Shown here: positions 13,473 through 13,543 of the stretch, piece after piece
Layout of the letters: each line of letters starts with the position of its first letter
How positions within the stretch are numbered: the stretch's first letter is position 1
Origin: an uncultured Clostridia bacterium
GTDB taxonomy: Bacteria; Bacillota; Clostridia; Oscillospirales; CAG-272
Assembly: GCA_947652805.1 (NCBI GenBank)
Contig: CANTEM010000017.1
Location: 1-13,543 of the forward strand
Direction of reading: 5' to 3'
Length of the DNA stretch: 13,543 nucleotides
The notes under the pieces: generated by a model
The model's input: only the letters and a program-made list of their open reading frames with translations
Databases searched by the model: none
What the model was told of the DNA's origin: nothing
Made by a program: the position numbers and the translations under genes

Positions 13473-13543
13473 CAAAATCCCGTATTTCCATTGCAATTTC
13501 TTTGTCCCGAAAATATACATTGACAATTAACATATAACAGTGT

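Noticed and set aside
13520..13543. TTGACA at 13520-13525 as -35 of a divergent rightward gene
   Set aside because: The -10 would fall at the window edge, so it cannot be judged.

Overview
The window looks like a chromosomal segment of a low-to-mid GC anaerobic member of the Clostridia, most like a gut Oscillospiraceae/Ruminococcaceae or Lachnospiraceae relative. This is an inference from consensus SigA promoters with AGGAGG-type ribosome binding sites, an Rrf2 regulator with the clostridial cysteine cluster, a BspA-type leucine-rich-repeat protein, a GH31 glycosidase, and a palindromic interspersed repeat of a kind common in gut Firmicutes. No phage genes, transposase, CRISPR array, tRNA or rRNA was seen. 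Nine intact protein genes are present, arranged in small, mostly divergent or convergent transcription units.

Left part (1-4196). An AT-rich stretch of about 290 bases with a perfect 9-bp inverted repeat is followed by a leftward gene for a secreted NodB-type polysaccharide deacetylase lipoprotein. Its consensus promoter lies back to back with that of a rightward two-gene unit. That unit encodes an Rrf2-family regulator with four clustered cysteines and, one base later, ComEC, the DNA-uptake channel. The C-terminal metallo-beta-lactamase-like domain of this ComEC has lost several expected metal ligands.

Middle part (4197-8563). A rightward cytoplasmic GH31 alpha-glycosidase with its own promoter converges, across a shared bidirectional terminator, on a leftward two-gene operon. 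That operon encodes a membrane-tethered XRE-type helix-turn-helix protein and a membrane-anchored protein with about fourteen 23-residue leucine-rich repeats. The two genes overlap by 11 bases.

Right part (8564-13543). Divergent from the XRE operon, a promoter drives a 72-residue ribbon-helix-helix protein whose gene overlaps purB (adenylosuccinate lyase, purine synthesis) by 11 bases. purB ends at a 15-bp perfect bidirectional terminator shared with the leftward gene putP (sodium/proline symporter). Upstream of putP, a roughly 350-base gene-free stretch holds a 147-bp MITE-like inverted-repeat element and the terminator of a leftward cysteine-synthase-family gene. That gene carries unusual substrate-loop residues and a hairpin in its leader.

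The genes do not form one pathway. The most interesting points are the catalytically doubtful ComEC domain and its coupling to an Rrf2 regulator, the membrane HTH/leucine-rich-repeat pair, the RHH-purB coupling, and the inverted-repeat element between putP and the cysteine synthase gene. I did not find a clear multi-gene novel system. The best candidate for something undescribed is the membrane HTH/LRR pair.
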